Of a stretch of DNA of 13,217 nucleotides, positions 6,151 to 12,861 are shown in pieces; position 1 is the stretch's first letter, and each line of letters begins with the position of its first letter. Source of the DNA: Candidatus Zhuqueibacterota bacterium (lineage in GTDB: Bacteria > BS750m-G25); assembly GCA_016783505.1 (NCBI GenBank), contig JADHWK010000060.1, positions 1 through 13,217 of the forward strand. The letters are read 5' to 3'. The position numbers and the translations under genes were made by a program. The notes beneath the pieces were generated by a model that saw nothing but the letters and a program-made list of their open reading frames with translations, was not told where the DNA came from and ran no database searches.

Positions 6151-7428
6151 TCACAGTATTGGCACATAGTCAGATTCAGCGTCAGTAATGAGTTGAAAAA
6201 CATGTTGCAATGCAACATCACTCTTAGAAGGATTCTCAAAAAGAAGACTGAGCAATAAGCTTGCACTGCTGGTCGCTAAACCCCCAATAAGGGAGGATAT
6301 AGGTTCTCCGGTAGTTGCGAAAGTTCCAATGACCCCACCACCAAAACTTAGGCCAGCTGTTTTCACTTTTGACCCCAATGAGTGCTTTGATATCCTTTCC
6401 TTAAGATGGAAGGAGAGTTCTGGTATTTCTTTTTTTGCGATGCGCGAAAAAGAGTTTGGACTTCCAATGTCCACAGTATCCAATATCTTTTCTAACTCAG
6501 ACCGCCACATGAAGAATGTATCGTTATCTTTATGTAAATCAGTTACTTCTCTCGCAGATAAATCGACTATGGAGGGTAAACGACAAGCTGACAGAACAAG
6601 ATCTTGCCGGACACCAAATTTGAAAGGCTTGAATGCACGTCCTGCTACCAATCCTTTTGCGACATACAATGCTGCACCAAATAGACCTTGAAGCACAATT
6701 TCGTAACCCTGTTGATCACAATAGAGCAGTCTTGCATTAAAAAAACGCCTATTAAGATTATCCTTACCCCTTGCAATATCAAGAAGGCCACAAAATGCTT
6801 TAGCCTGTTCAACGGGTAGATTTTCGAGAACAATCTTCTCTGCTTCATCAAGTACGTGTAAGTGATTATCGTCAAGTTCACAGAGAGCGTCACATTCAGG
6901 AGTACGAGTTATTGGGACGCTATAGCCGCTCGGAAATGTCTCAATAAGGCCGGTATTTAACAAAGGACGCATTCGAGCCCAAAAACGAAGAGCATGTTTA
7001 AGAACGGTGTCACCCAATCTTCTTGAGGCTTGTGCGGAAGTAAGTTTCAAGGTGTTCGCCCATGCTGGAGCTTCATAAACTGATGATGTTAAAGGTTCAG
7101 AAACCGCTACCGCATCATAATACAAAAGATACTTAAATATAGCGTTACCGACTTCATGTAATGGCTTGTAGTAGTTTTGACCGCCTGCAAATTCATGAGA
7201 AAGCCAAGCACTCATATCACGTGTATTAAACATTTCAAGAAATGCTACTCTGCGATCATTATCTGAAGAAGTACTCTCATATTGTTCACCACTGCTTAAA
7301 ATCAGGTCTCGAATATCGTCTATTTGGTTTGTGGAGACCTTATCAAATGTAATGTTTGGCGAGATTTTCTGATCGACTATTCTCTCTATCTCGCACAATT
7401 GCTTTTCCCACCAACATTTTTGTTTCAT
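6151..7428 (-). CDS. Cassette-borne uncharacterised protein with C-terminal Gly-rich hydrophobic segment
   Basis: A 425-residue protein that I do not recognise. Most of it is a soluble alpha-helical region with several Trp and Cys and no nucleotide-binding or nuclease motif that I can see. Near the C-terminus, residues 357-397 form a Gly/Ala/Ser-rich hydrophobic stretch (GLSFGGGVIGTFATTG, then SSLIGGLATSSASLLLSLLF) able to span or insert into a membrane as a hairpin. A 28-residue tail follows. Such a segment at the end of a soluble protein is seen in membrane-acting effectors, but nothing here proves that role. The ATG has AAGGA 9 nt upstream and lies 23 nt after the cassette start. It is framed by attC sites at 7446-7521 and 5988-6114. 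Confidence 0.75.
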   Translation of the reverse strand: MKQKCWWEKQLCEIERIVDQKISPNITFDKVSTNQIDDIRDLILSSGEQYESTSSDNDRRVAFLEMFNTRDMSAWLSHEFAGGQNYYKPLHEVGNAIFKYLLYYDAVAVSEPLTSSVYEAPAWANTLKLTSAQASRRLGDTVLKHALRFWARMRPLLNTGLIETFPSGYSVPITRTPECDALCELDDNHLHVLDEAEKIVLENLPVEQAKAFCGLLDIARGKDNLNRRFFNARLLYCDQQGYEIVLQGLFGAALYVAKGLVAGRAFKPFKFGVRQDLVLSACRLPSIVDLSAREVTDLHKDNDTFFMWRSELEKILDTVDIGSPNSFSRIAKKEIPELSFHLKERISKHSLGSKVKTAGLSFGGGVIGTFATTGEPISSLIGGLATSSASLLLSLLFENPSKSDVALQHVFQLITDAESDYVPIL

Positions 7429-7445
7429 TGATATTAATCCTTAAG

Positions 7446-7521
7446 GCATAACGTGCCGCATAACCGGCTGGTAAAGTAGCGCAGCGGATTTACCAGTCCG
7501 AGTTAATGCGGTTGGTTAGGT
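7446..7521 (-). repeat. attC site of the NTPase/Mrr cassette (76 bp)
   Basis: Minus strand: R'' ACCTAAC (7521-7515) and R' GTTATGC (7452-7446). The inner arms pair as ACTGGTAAA with TTTACCAG, extended by AACCGCATTAA with GGTTATGCGG, around a 13-nt terminal loop. The stop codon of the cassette gene (TAA 7518-7516) lies inside R''. This is the shortest and most regular attC here. Confidence 0.88.
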
Positions 7522-8649
7522 TTTGAGATCGTTTATCCATTGATTAAGAGAAATGTAATCCCTCAATTGCATTTGGTGTTTCACTTCTTGTTGGAATTCT
7601 TTAGCGCCTCTAGTAAAGCTTGAAGTTGTAGCTATGATGCCAGCAGTAGCTTTTTCTAATTGGACAATGCCATATAAAGATCTTACAACATCAACTTGGA
7701 CCTTGTTCGTCTTTGCGTACCTTTTACATTCCACAAGGAAAAGAAATCGACCAATCTCATCAGAACGAGCAGCGTATATATCAACACCACCATCTTTGGC
7801 TGGAGGTGTGAGGGTGATCTCATAACCAAGCTTATTAAGGAGTTCAGCCACCAGTCGTTCAAAATCCCTTGGGCTCAATGTGTACATTAGCTCTGGATTT
7901 TTCGTTACTTCACGGTAAAGCCTCTCCTCGAGATACTCAGACACCTCTACAATTGGTTTTGGCAGGGCAATAGATGGATCATATGGAACACCATCAGGGC
8001 CTATAATCCCTGGCTCTCTAAAAGGTTGAAGGTCTCTTATTAGCTCATTCCATGAAAGCAGACCTTCTCGAATCGTCGATGCACCCAACGATAGAAATAA
8101 AGGATGCCCTTTTACGTAATTGAAATATTTTTTTGCGGAATCTTCATTAATCAAGGCCAACCTTTTTCTCAAGAGCTCGTCCCATTCTGTATGAGAAAAA
8201 CCCTCAAGACGAACATTTACACTACCTAGCATTTGAACAGGGAGCTGAGTTTGAGAAACAATTATACAGTTTAAATTTATGTTAGCTGAAAGTTCATGAT
8301 TTAGTTGGTCAAATGCTTTTGGCTTTAGAAAGTGGGCCTCTTCTAAAACAAGCAAAGAGCGTTTTGTAGTGTCGAGTTTCCTTGTTTTGGGTAGATCATC
8401 TAAGACCGCACCCCAATGGGCATATGTAACCTCGATGCCCCCTGGAAAATCAGTTTCGTGCATACGCCAAAATTGATGAACAAGCGAGGTTTTGCCAATA
8501 CCAACTCTTCCGGTCACAATCACAACCTGAATGGTATCACTGAGCAGAGATTTTTCAAGGATACCAAGCTCTTTTGCCCTACCCACAAAAGTACTTTCAC
8601 TGGCTGGCACTGCCTCTGTTGCTGTAAGGTGTAAACGTTCAAATTGCAT
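7516..8649 (-). CDS. Cassette-borne STAND-type P-loop NTPase fused to an Mrr-family restriction endonuclease
   Basis: A 377-residue two-domain protein. Residues 20-210 form a P-loop NTPase: FVGR box (21-24), Walker A TGRVGIGKTS (46-55), Walker B LLVLEEAH (99-106), and a GHP motif (181-183) typical of STAND/NB-ARC-like ATPases. Residues 256-360 match the Mrr catalytic domain: SPRDFERLVAELL, LGYEI, DGGVD (286-290), ECKRY (308-311) and an ATTSSFTRGAKEF segment. Asp290 with Glu308-x-Lys310 gives the PD-(D/E)xK active site. It is likely a nuclease gated by nucleotide-dependent sensing, hence a defence protein, although no target can be read from sequence. Leader is only 16 nt with no strong Shine-Dalgarno sequence; the core's own TTAGG may substitute. 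Confidence 0.9.
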   Translation of the reverse strand: MQFERLHLTATEAVPASESTFVGRAKELGILEKSLLSDTIQVVIVTGRVGIGKTSLVHQFWRMHETDFPGGIEVTYAHWGAVLDDLPKTRKLDTTKRSLLVLEEAHFLKPKAFDQLNHELSANINLNCIIVSQTQLPVQMLGSVNVRLEGFSHTEWDELLRKRLALINEDSAKKYFNYVKGHPLFLSLGASTIREGLLSWNELIRDLQPFREPGIIGPDGVPYDPSIALPKPIVEVSEYLEERLYREVTKNPELMYTLSPRDFERLVAELLNKLGYEITLTPPAKDGGVDIYAARSDEIGRFLFLVECKRYAKTNKVQVDVVRSLYGIVQLEKATAGIIATTSSFTRGAKEFQQEVKHQMQLRDYISLNQWINDLKT

Positions 8650-8659
8650 TGGTTTTCAA

Positions 8660-8789
8660 ACCTAACGATTGCATAACCTGCGCGAAAGATTAAGGTCACG
8701 GAGCGTTGCACAACCACAGAGCTTCGAAGAATGCACCGAGCTCTGGAATCACGTTACAGCTTTCGCGTCAGGTTGATGCGATGTTAGGT
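8660..8789 (-). repeat. attC site of the nuclease-like cassette (130 bp)
   Basis: Minus strand: R'' ACCTAAC (8789-8783) and R' GTTAGGT (8666-8660) are exact complements. The arms continue ATCGCATCAACCTGACGCGAAAG against CTTTCGCGCAGGTTATGCAATC, nearly fully paired apart from single extrahelical bases. A long variable terminal structure follows. This is the textbook attC of the window and the strongest evidence for the array. Confidence 0.93.
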
Positions 8790-8844
8790 ACTCGTTATAG
8801 GATGCATTTTCTGAAAATTAATCCCAGCTTCATTCAATAAAGTA

Positions 8845-9846
8845 TCACAACGCAACCATTTTAAAATCTACAATAGCTTTTTTGAAAGGTTCAATTAATT
8901 CGAATGGCAATGTTTTGTATGCCTGTCGATTGACCCAGAAAATGGGTTCTGCGCTCCATTTTTCTGCAAATAAAATCGCTGAGAGATTTTCTAACAATTG
9001 ATGGTTAGTTTCATCCTCCAGACAATTATTGACTACGTGTTGGAAATCGGAATCACTTCGAGCGTCATGCGTACTGTACAAAACAACTACGTTGGTTTCA
9101 CCCTCTATAAGTTGTTCAGTCTTGGTCTTCAATTTTGTCCAAATCTCCTTAAAGCCATAGGGAATCTCTGAAAGTACAGTCCGGTTTTGTTTGAAGAACA
9201 AGTCGTTGTACAATTCCTCATCTGTTCGCAATCGTGTAAATTCTATATAGATATATTCGTTTTCAAAGTCTAGTTGATAATCAGGCCCTTTAGTTTTCAC
9301 CGTCGGATAAAAAGTTAGTTTTCGAATCCCTTCGATTTGTCTCATAAGCCCAACCGCAAACTTCCCTTCAAAAAATAAATCCTCGAATTGTAAAGAATCA
9401 CCAACATTAGCACGAAGCTTCTTTTGAAAAAGGTGTAGGTTGTTTACTTCCAATCCTTCGAGCTGCTCGGTTAATTGTCTCAGGCCATGTTCATGAGCAA
9501 TGACGAAAATTGCTTTCTGTCTAAGATTTGCTGGTAAATCACAAAATTTACTTAAGAGTTTGATATTGGATTTAATCTCTGTTAGACTTGAAACGAATTC
9601 TTTATAATTTGATTTGGATTGAAGTTCATCGATCAATATTTCCTGTTTTTGAGAATCACATAAAAGAGAGCCTAGCCATATCTCTGGTTTTTCTGAATCA
9701 AAGTCAGTCAAGATTGAACGGACATCCGAAAAATTTCGGTACAATTGTAAATTGTTAAGAAGGATAAATAGGTTGCGAAGTTCATCTCCCTTTGATTTTT
9801 TGATTGATTTCTTGAATCTTCCAAATGTTACATTATGGTGATCCAT
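8845..9846 (-). CDS. Cassette-borne uncharacterised protein with a nuclease-like core
   Basis: A 333-residue soluble protein of unknown family. The first 180 residues are helical and charged. Residues 183-206 then read VKTKGPDYQLDFENEY followed by IYIEFTRLR. This is a 'G-P-D ... hydrophobic strand with E-x' layout (Asp189, Glu202) as in PD-(D/E)xK nucleases, but the expected Lys after Glu202 is Thr204, so activity is doubtful. After a helical segment comes a strand VVVLYSTHDARSDSDFQHVV, and the C-terminus has FWVNRQAYKTLPFEL. The ATG has AAGGAG about 11 nt upstream, rather far. It is the first clear cassette, starting 48 nt after the core at 9895 and ending 55 nt before its attC. Confidence 0.75.
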   Translation of the reverse strand: MDHHNVTFGRFKKSIKKSKGDELRNLFILLNNLQLYRNFSDVRSILTDFDSEKPEIWLGSLLCDSQKQEILIDELQSKSNYKEFVSSLTEIKSNIKLLSKFCDLPANLRQKAIFVIAHEHGLRQLTEQLEGLEVNNLHLFQKKLRANVGDSLQFEDLFFEGKFAVGLMRQIEGIRKLTFYPTVKTKGPDYQLDFENEYIYIEFTRLRTDEELYNDLFFKQNRTVLSEIPYGFKEIWTKLKTKTEQLIEGETNVVVLYSTHDARSDSDFQHVVNNCLEDETNHQLLENLSAILFAEKWSAEPIFWVNRQAYKTLPFELIEPFKKAIVDFKMVAL

Positions 9847-9888
9847 TCAAATCTATTCTCCTTAAAGAATCAATCCATAAGTTATCGT

Positions 9889-9895
9889 ACCTAAC
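9889..9895 (-). other. Integron core site GTTAGGT opening the array
   Basis: Minus-strand GTTAGGT (9895-9889) stands 43 nt before the ATG of the first cassette gene and fits the 1R consensus GTTRRRY. I found no matching RYYYAAC partner upstream, so it may be the edge of an attI-like or degenerate attC site. Confidence 0.6.
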
Positions 9896-10302
9896 CTAGG
9901 TTTCGGTGTACTAATACAAAACGCAAACACGGCAAATCTGGCCGTATAAACTCAGATAAGAATTACCAGAAATGAGCAATTAATTAACTATAAAATAAAT
10001 AGCTAAGCTAAGGCGGTCTCTACACCTTCTCAAGTTTATACGGCTTAAAAATGGCATATAAATCCCCAAGATTTTCTTTCGAAATCAATTATTAATCAGG
10101 CTGATTCTATTTATTATACGTCAAAATGAGGCATGTAAACCTAAGAGAAATGTTTGTGATAATATAATTCAAGATATATAAAAAAATTGAATAGACTATA
10201 ATTTCACATTGTAAAGGCTTTAATTGTCCCGCAGAGGCCGGAGCCCCTACGTGACAGTAAAATTAGTTTGCTTGATCTACTTTCTTATATCAAGAAAAAT
10301 TT
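9896..10302. other. Gene-free stretch between the PP-loop gene and the first cassette
   Basis: About 400 bp with no plausible ORF. It contains a 12-bp inverted repeat (9941-9952 and 10033-10044, core GCCGTATAAAC) with roughly 80 nt between arms. It also holds an imperfect 13-bp hairpin (arms 10226-10238 and 10243-10255, 10 of 13 pairs) without a T-tract. Bounded by GTTAGG cores at 10345 and 9895, it has the size of a non-coding cassette, but I could not build a proper attC from the inverted repeat. Confidence 0.5.
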
Positions 10303-11335
10303 AAATCCTCATTTTGTCTAATTTATCATCATCAAGGGGCCTAACGTTAAATCGTTCACTCCCTTCCGGGCCATCCCCTTTTACCAAAATTGAGGACTGG
10401 TCCTTATCTTTACTGTAGCGGGCGGCGATAGAGGCTGCTGTTTTCTTTAATTCGTCATTGACGGGGCCAAAAAGCAATACCAGTCCCCCTGGATGTTCGA
10501 CTGTCTGAAAAGCCCAACAGTTGTCCTGATACCTTTCCAAGAACAGGTTTTCCTTTTCATTCCGACCCACTATCACCTTTGCCGCCGGGCTCAGCCGAAA
10601 ATGTCGTCCCACAGCCAAAAGATAAACCTCCTCCTGGGTAAGCACTTTTGCCTCCCGGTGATCCAGAAGGTCCCGGAACCGGGCGGCGTAGTGCTCATCG
10701 GTGAGGAAGCAGCACCCTCCCGCCGGCTGGGGGAAATCGGTAAGGCCAAATTTTTGGGCCAGTTCGATCTGTCTCTTACGGGATCGTCCCTGTATGTCGT
10801 AGAGTCCATCTGGGTCAATCCAGCCTTCCTTCTCCGGAATCGTAGGCCTAAGCAATTTAGCCGACAGGGGCCGCAACAGATATCCCCTAAGACCGGCTTC
10901 CCTTTCGATGGTGTTCATCACGTCCCGGCGCTGTGACATGGGCCGCTGGCCCAGCACCTCACCGGTAAAGACAAAGGAGGCTCCCTCAAGCTCCATTCGC
11001 CTTTTCGCCTCCCGTAACATGTGAATGCGGCAGTCAATGCAGGGGTTCATCTGCGAGCCGTAGCCGTGCCGGGGATGGGTCACCATCTTCAGGTAGTCTT
11101 CTGAGATGTCCACGATGTCCACTTCAACGCCCAGGTCCCTTCCGGCCCTCAAGGCCTCGTGTCGAACGGGCTGGTCCTTTTGTCCGGCAAAAACCTTCTT
11201 CAACCCGACGATACAGAAACCGGTATAGAAGTGGACACCTTTAACATCAACACCCTGATTGAGGAGGACCCTGGCCGCCAGGGTGCTGTCAAGACCCCCG
11301 GACAAAAGACCGATGGCTTTGATTTTTTTAGCCAA
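10301..11335 (-). CDS. PP-loop (N-type) ATP pyrophosphatase, ThiI/2-thiouridylase-like
   Basis: A 344-residue cytoplasmic enzyme. PP-loop SGGLDS is residues 12-17, followed by GVHFYTGFC (Cys41), MNPCIDCR (Cys99/Cys102), FTGEVLGQRPMSQ (123-135) and PAGGCCFLTDE (205-214). This is the layout of tRNA-thiolation PP-loop enzymes, which adenylate a substrate and transfer sulfur. The likely role is tRNA or cofactor thiolation; the substrate cannot be told. The start is TTG, overlapping the stop of the cNMP/FHA gene by 8 nt. No ATG exists before codon 84, and the PP-loop must be included. The codons for V331-R332 form a GTTAGGC integron core, and the 44 bp from there to the stop are duplicated at 4808-4851. 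Confidence 0.85.
   Translation of the reverse strand: MAKKIKAIGLLSGGLDSTLAARVLLNQGVDVKGVHFYTGFCIVGLKKVFAGQKDQPVRHEALRAGRDLGVEVDIVDISEDYLKMVTHPRHGYGSQMNPCIDCRIHMLREAKRRMELEGASFVFTGEVLGQRPMSQRRDVMNTIEREAGLRGYLLRPLSAKLLRPTIPEKEGWIDPDGLYDIQGRSRKRQIELAQKFGLTDFPQPAGGCCFLTDEHYAARFRDLLDHREAKVLTQEEVYLLAVGRHFRLSPAAKVIVGRNEKENLFLERYQDNCWAFQTVEHPGGLVLLFGPVNDELKKTAASIAARYSKDKDQSSILVKGDGPEGSERFNVRPLDDDKLDKMRI
10303..10346. repeat. Direct repeat, right copy: intact 3' end of the PP-loop gene beginning at a GTTAGGC core
   Basis: This is the coding end of the PP-loop gene (VRPLDDDKLDKMRI and stop). GTTAGGC occupies 10345-10339 on the minus strand and satisfies the integron 1R consensus. Right of 10346 the sequence has no similarity to the flank of the left copy, which is attC. 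On the other side, weaker similarity continues for about 20 bp past the stop. Confidence 0.85.
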
Positions 11336-12086
11336 TTATCAATTCAAACGAAAAAGGCGAATTTTGTGACCCGGCCACGATGGTATGTTCCCCGGGGTCC
11401 AAAATGACCTTGGTATCCGGAAGATTAGCCCCGATTGGCTGCCCATCAACGATGGTCCCCAGGCGGCTCCCCCGATCGAGGATGAGGACCTGCCCGGCTG
11501 TCTGGTTGATGGAAAAATGGTTGCGGGAGACATTGAAGGGAGCCCCGTCTTCGAGATGAAGATCATTGTATGATAGCACATCGGTGTACAAATCGTGACT
11601 CTCCCGTCCGATCATAAAGGGAAATTTTGTAATCACCATTTTTTGCCCCTTCAGGGCCCTCTTGGCCTCTTCGGAGAGACCAGCCAACACGACTCGGATT
11701 GGCTTTTCAACCGGTGCTTCTTCAGGAACCGGCTCCGCACGACTGACTACCAGCTCATTCATCTGGCGTAGCCGTTCGAACAGAACCTTCATAATGGGCA
11801 TCAGCACTGCGGGGTCTTTACTAAAGCATTCATTAAATTTTTCCCGGTCAAACACATCAAGTTCTACGTCCTCCAGAGCGGTGACAGTGGCCGAGCGGGG
11901 ACGGTCTTCAAACAGCCCCTGATCCCCGAAGATCCCGTCCTTACCTATTTCCGCCAGAACCACCTTCTTCCCATCCTTTCGCTTGGACACCTCAACCCGC
12001 CCCGAACGGATAATATACGCCGAGGTCCCGTAGGATTCCTCCTCAATGATCACATCCCCTTTTTTGAATCGAAGGACATCAATCAT
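11328..12086 (-). CDS. Cyclic-nucleotide-binding domain plus FHA domain protein
   Basis: A 252-residue cytoplasmic signalling protein. Residues 5-110 form a cNMP-binding (CRP-like) beta-roll: FKKGDVIIEEESYG, AYIIRSGRVEV, IGKDGIFGDQGLF and the RPRSATVTA phosphate-binding cassette (62-70). A Pro/Glu linker (118-128) follows. Residues 148-250 form an FHA domain with IGRE (159-162), VSRNHFSI (186-193) and DRGSRLGTIVDG (204-215), the usual phosphothreonine-recognition residues. There is no helix-turn-helix, so it is not a transcription factor. I start it at ATG 12086, which has AAGGAG 6 nt upstream. The longer open frame (72 more codons) runs back through the neighbouring gene and is not convincing. 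It follows the upstream gene after 22 bp and overlaps the PP-loop gene. Confidence 0.88.
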   Translation of the reverse strand: MIDVLRFKKGDVIIEEESYGTSAYIIRSGRVEVSKRKDGKKVVLAEIGKDGIFGDQGLFEDRPRSATVTALEDVELDVFDREKFNECFSKDPAVLMPIMKVLFERLRQMNELVVSRAEPVPEEAPVEKPIRVVLAGLSEEAKRALKGQKMVITKFPFMIGRESHDLYTDVLSYNDLHLEDGAPFNVSRNHFSINQTAGQVLILDRGSRLGTIVDGQPIGANLPDTKVILDPGEHTIVAGSQNSPFSFELIIG

Positions 12087-12108
12087 GGCATTCTCCTTTC
12101 CATAAGGT

Positions 12109-12834
12109 TCAATCGTATTCCTTCCATTTAATGGTATAGAAATAGTTTGATTCACCGGGATATTTATTTTGGGAGATAAAGCATTTAAAATCATCATATT
12201 CATTCGGCCGAATGCAGGTATCGGTGATGACACCGCTCCGGAAGGTATGCCGCGTCCCGTCAACGTAAGCCGAGTCAATCCCCACCGTTTCAGCTTTAGC
12301 ATTCAGAAAGTTGAATTTAATCTGCACGAAATCAGCCCGCCTGGATCCCTTGTTTTTTATCTTACCCACCAGCACCCTCTTCCCCGTATCAGGATCCCTC
12401 CTCGCCAGAATCTTGCCCAGCAGGATGCACTTGGCGGCCCTCTTTACCCGGTCCACCTCCTTGATCTGAATCCACTTCAGGTTCAGAATACCGATGTCCG
12501 TTTCCACGATTACGCTGCGCTTGTCCCGGCGCAAAATGTCCCCGAATACCATTGTCCCGTTGACCAAGGTTATCCGGTCAATTTCCTCTGGGGACTCGAT
12601 AATGGGACCCGTTGACGCCGGCCTGGGGATAAGCCTTCCTAAGCCCTTCCGCTCGGACGCTTTTAAGGCCTCAATTTCCGATTTTAATTGCTCAATTTCC
12701 CGGGTGAGGGAATCTAATTTTGAAGAAACAAGGGAGTCAGAATCCCCCTGGCACCAGCCCCATTCGGGAAATGATAAGACAAAAATTCCCAGGGAAAGCA
12801 TGAAATAACAGCTTAGCCATCTTTTCATACCCAT
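12109..12834 (-). CDS. Exported coiled-coil protein with FxLYD-like domain
   Basis: A 241-residue protein. Residues 1-29 are a Sec signal peptide (MGMKRWLSCYFMLSLGIFVL...); the Cys at 28 is not in a clear lipobox. Residues 34-62 are a short coiled coil (SKLDSLTREIEQLKSEIEAL). Residues 86-130 form a small beta region beginning ITLVNGTMVFGDILRRDKR. Residues 150-235 resemble an FxLYD/DUF3426-type Ig-like domain (VLVGKIKNKGSRRADFVQIK, LNAKAETVGIDSAYVDG, then a buried Cys pair in DTCIRPNEYDDFKCFI). Function is unknown, probably periplasmic or envelope. ATG 12834 has GAGGAA 6 nt upstream, which favours it over the ATG two codons later. It lies 27 bp after the HEAT gene and 22 bp before the cNMP/FHA gene. 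Confidence 0.8.
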   Translation of the reverse strand: MGMKRWLSCYFMLSLGIFVLSFPEWGWCQGDSDSLVSSKLDSLTREIEQLKSEIEALKASERKGLGRLIPRPASTGPIIESPEEIDRITLVNGTMVFGDILRRDKRSVIVETDIGILNLKWIQIKEVDRVKRAAKCILLGKILARRDPDTGKRVLVGKIKNKGSRRADFVQIKFNFLNAKAETVGIDSAYVDGTRHTFRSGVITDTCIRPNEYDDFKCFISQNKYPGESNYFYTIKWKEYD

Positions 12835-12861
12835 TTTTCGTTCCTCAATGTCTTGACAATT

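Larger units (their letters stand above)
4844..9895 (-). mobile_element. Array of four integron gene cassettes without an integrase (CALIN-type)
   Basis: Four genes on one strand are each followed by an attC-like inverted repeat. Crossover cores lie at 9895, 8666, 7452, 5994 and 4850 (G of G^TT). Cassette extents by the TT...G convention are 8666-9894, 7452-8665, 5994-7451 and 4850-5993 (1229, 1214, 1458 and 1144 bp). Leaders before the start codons are 48, 16, 23 and 27 nt. The attC sites differ in length and sequence, as in mobile or environmental cassettes rather than a homogeneous chromosomal array. No tyrosine recombinase with an IntI-type insertion is encoded in the window. A superintegron fragment with the integrase beyond the window is less likely, because resident genes flank both ends. 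Confidence 0.85.

Noticed and set aside
6645-6893. An 82-codon minus-strand frame inside the unknown cassette gene
   Set aside because: It lies fully within the 425-codon gene in another frame and lacks a ribosome binding site or recognisable motif.
9941-10044. Inverted repeat GCCGTATAAAC/GTTTATACGGC as a full attC site
   Set aside because: The arms lie 45 bp from the only core site, and no R'' partner is found on the other side.
10226-10255. GC-rich hairpin as terminator of the right-hand operon
   Set aside because: Three of 13 pairs are mismatched, and no T-tract follows on the minus strand.
12087-12302. A 72-codon in-frame N-terminal extension of the cNMP/FHA protein
   Set aside because: It overlaps the upstream gene's coding end, has no domain content, and the ATG at 12086 has an ideal ribosome binding site.
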